Source: a bacterium
GTDB lineage: Bacteria; Bacillota_I; Bacilli_A; RFN20; DUOF01
NCBI GenBank assembly: GCA_012839015.1
Contig: DUOF01000111.1
Coordinates: forward strand, 1 to 5,917
DNA: 5,917 nt
Direction of reading: 5' to 3'
The notes under the pieces were generated by a model. It saw only the letters and a program-made list of their open reading frames with translations. It made no database searches and was not told where the DNA came from. Of this stretch, positions 5,552 to 5,917 are shown one piece after another (the first letter of the stretch is position 1; every line of letters starts with the position of its first letter). The position numbers and the translations under genes were made by a program.

Positions 5552-5917
5552 TTAAACTTTTTTTACTTTTTTCCTATCAACTAAAAATGAAAGATGATCA
5601 TTTAGCACTTCTATTTCAACACTTCCTTTTAGACTCTCTTCGCCATCAAGATTCCAAGTGATGTTATCATCTATTGTAATTTTTGCTTTGCTTGTCTTAA
5701 TAAATTCTATCCAGCTTCTCTTCCTTAAGTAATCACTTCTACCAAGCAGTAACCTCCAGATGTTAATTGGAGTTTTAAGTAAACTACTCTTAACAATTAT
5801 AATATCTACCTTGCCATCTCTTAAATTACTATTTTTATTGATAGTAAAACCCCCGACACATTTTGAATTGGCTACTAATAAGAGTATTGCTTCACCTTGA
5901 TACTCCCTTCCGTCTGA
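5552..5917 (-). CDS. Diacylglycerol kinase / lipid kinase (DgkB/YegS family), C-terminal part only
   Basis: The last 121 residues are visible; the frame is open to the right edge and the start lies outside the window. The segment fits the C-terminal beta-sandwich domain of DgkB/YegS lipid kinases. It has a LLVANS strand followed by VGGF (15-24), the LRDGKVDII segment (32-40) and WNLDGEE (88-94). The DGE glutamate of that last motif corresponds to a proposed catalytic residue in DgkB. These enzymes phosphorylate diacylglycerol or related lipids at the inner membrane face, recycling diacylglycerol into phospholipid and lipoteichoic-acid metabolism. The ATP-binding N-terminal domain (GGDGT motif) is not in view, so I cannot say whether the gene is whole. 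It reads in the same direction as the rel gene, whose promoter begins a few bases after this stop codon. It is probably an ordinary chromosomal neighbour, not part of the rel unit. Confidence 0.88.
   Translation of the reverse strand, partial: SDGREYQGEAILLLVANSKCVGGFTINKNSNLRDGKVDIIIVKSSLLKTPINIWRLLLGRSDYLRKRSWIEFIKTSKAKITIDDNITWNLDGEESLKGSVEIEVLNDHLSFLVDRKKVKKV

Noticed and set aside
1..5917. Mollicute genetic code with TGA read as tryptophan
   Set aside because: Trp codons checked in several genes are TGG and the frames translate fully with the standard code, so no recoding is needed.

Overview
The window is a compact, AT-rich stretch of bacterial chromosome. All six genes lie on the minus strand, so transcription runs from high to low coordinates. 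AGGAGG-type ribosome binding sites, sigma-A-like promoters, tight spacing, TGG-coded tryptophan and the gene families together suggest a low-GC Gram-positive bacterium (Bacillota or a close relative). I cannot name the genus. There is no sign of a mobile element, tRNA, rRNA or CRISPR array, and no gene-free stretch longer than about 70 bases.

In transcription order the layout is as follows. The C-terminal part of a DgkB/YegS-type lipid kinase (5552-5917) enters from the right edge. After 67 bases holding a good promoter comes a RelA/SpoT-family protein (3997-5484). Its stop overlaps the start of a Nudix hydrolase (3597-4010) by 14 bases. Then come two adjacent genes of about 430 codons (2280-3572 and 966-2264). 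They are co-linear paralogues, each with an HEGYH zinc-peptidase motif at residues 90-94, and I do not recognise the family. After 56 bases with another promoter comes ychF (1-909), the universally conserved ribosome-associated ATPase, cut by the left edge.

Two things stand out. First, the RelA/SpoT protein keeps every expected residue of the HD-type alarmone hydrolase site. Its synthetase domain has lost several key residues, including the catalytic glutamate (now Lys323), and the protein ends just after the TGS domain. It is best read as a (p)ppGpp hydrolase with a dead or repurposed synthetase domain. Second, the tandem HExxH pair has a conserved C-terminal half of unknown function and sits directly behind the alarmone-hydrolase/Nudix pair. 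A near-consensus promoter in the last codons of the Nudix gene suggests the pair can also be expressed on its own.

If the four central genes act together, one reading is a module that removes alarmone (Rel), cleans up nucleotides (Nudix) and carries out proteolysis (HExxH pair) under stress or starvation. That is inference from position only. The flanking lipid kinase and ychF are ordinary core genes, and ychF appears to be a separate unit with its own extended -10 promoter and an unusually short predicted leader.
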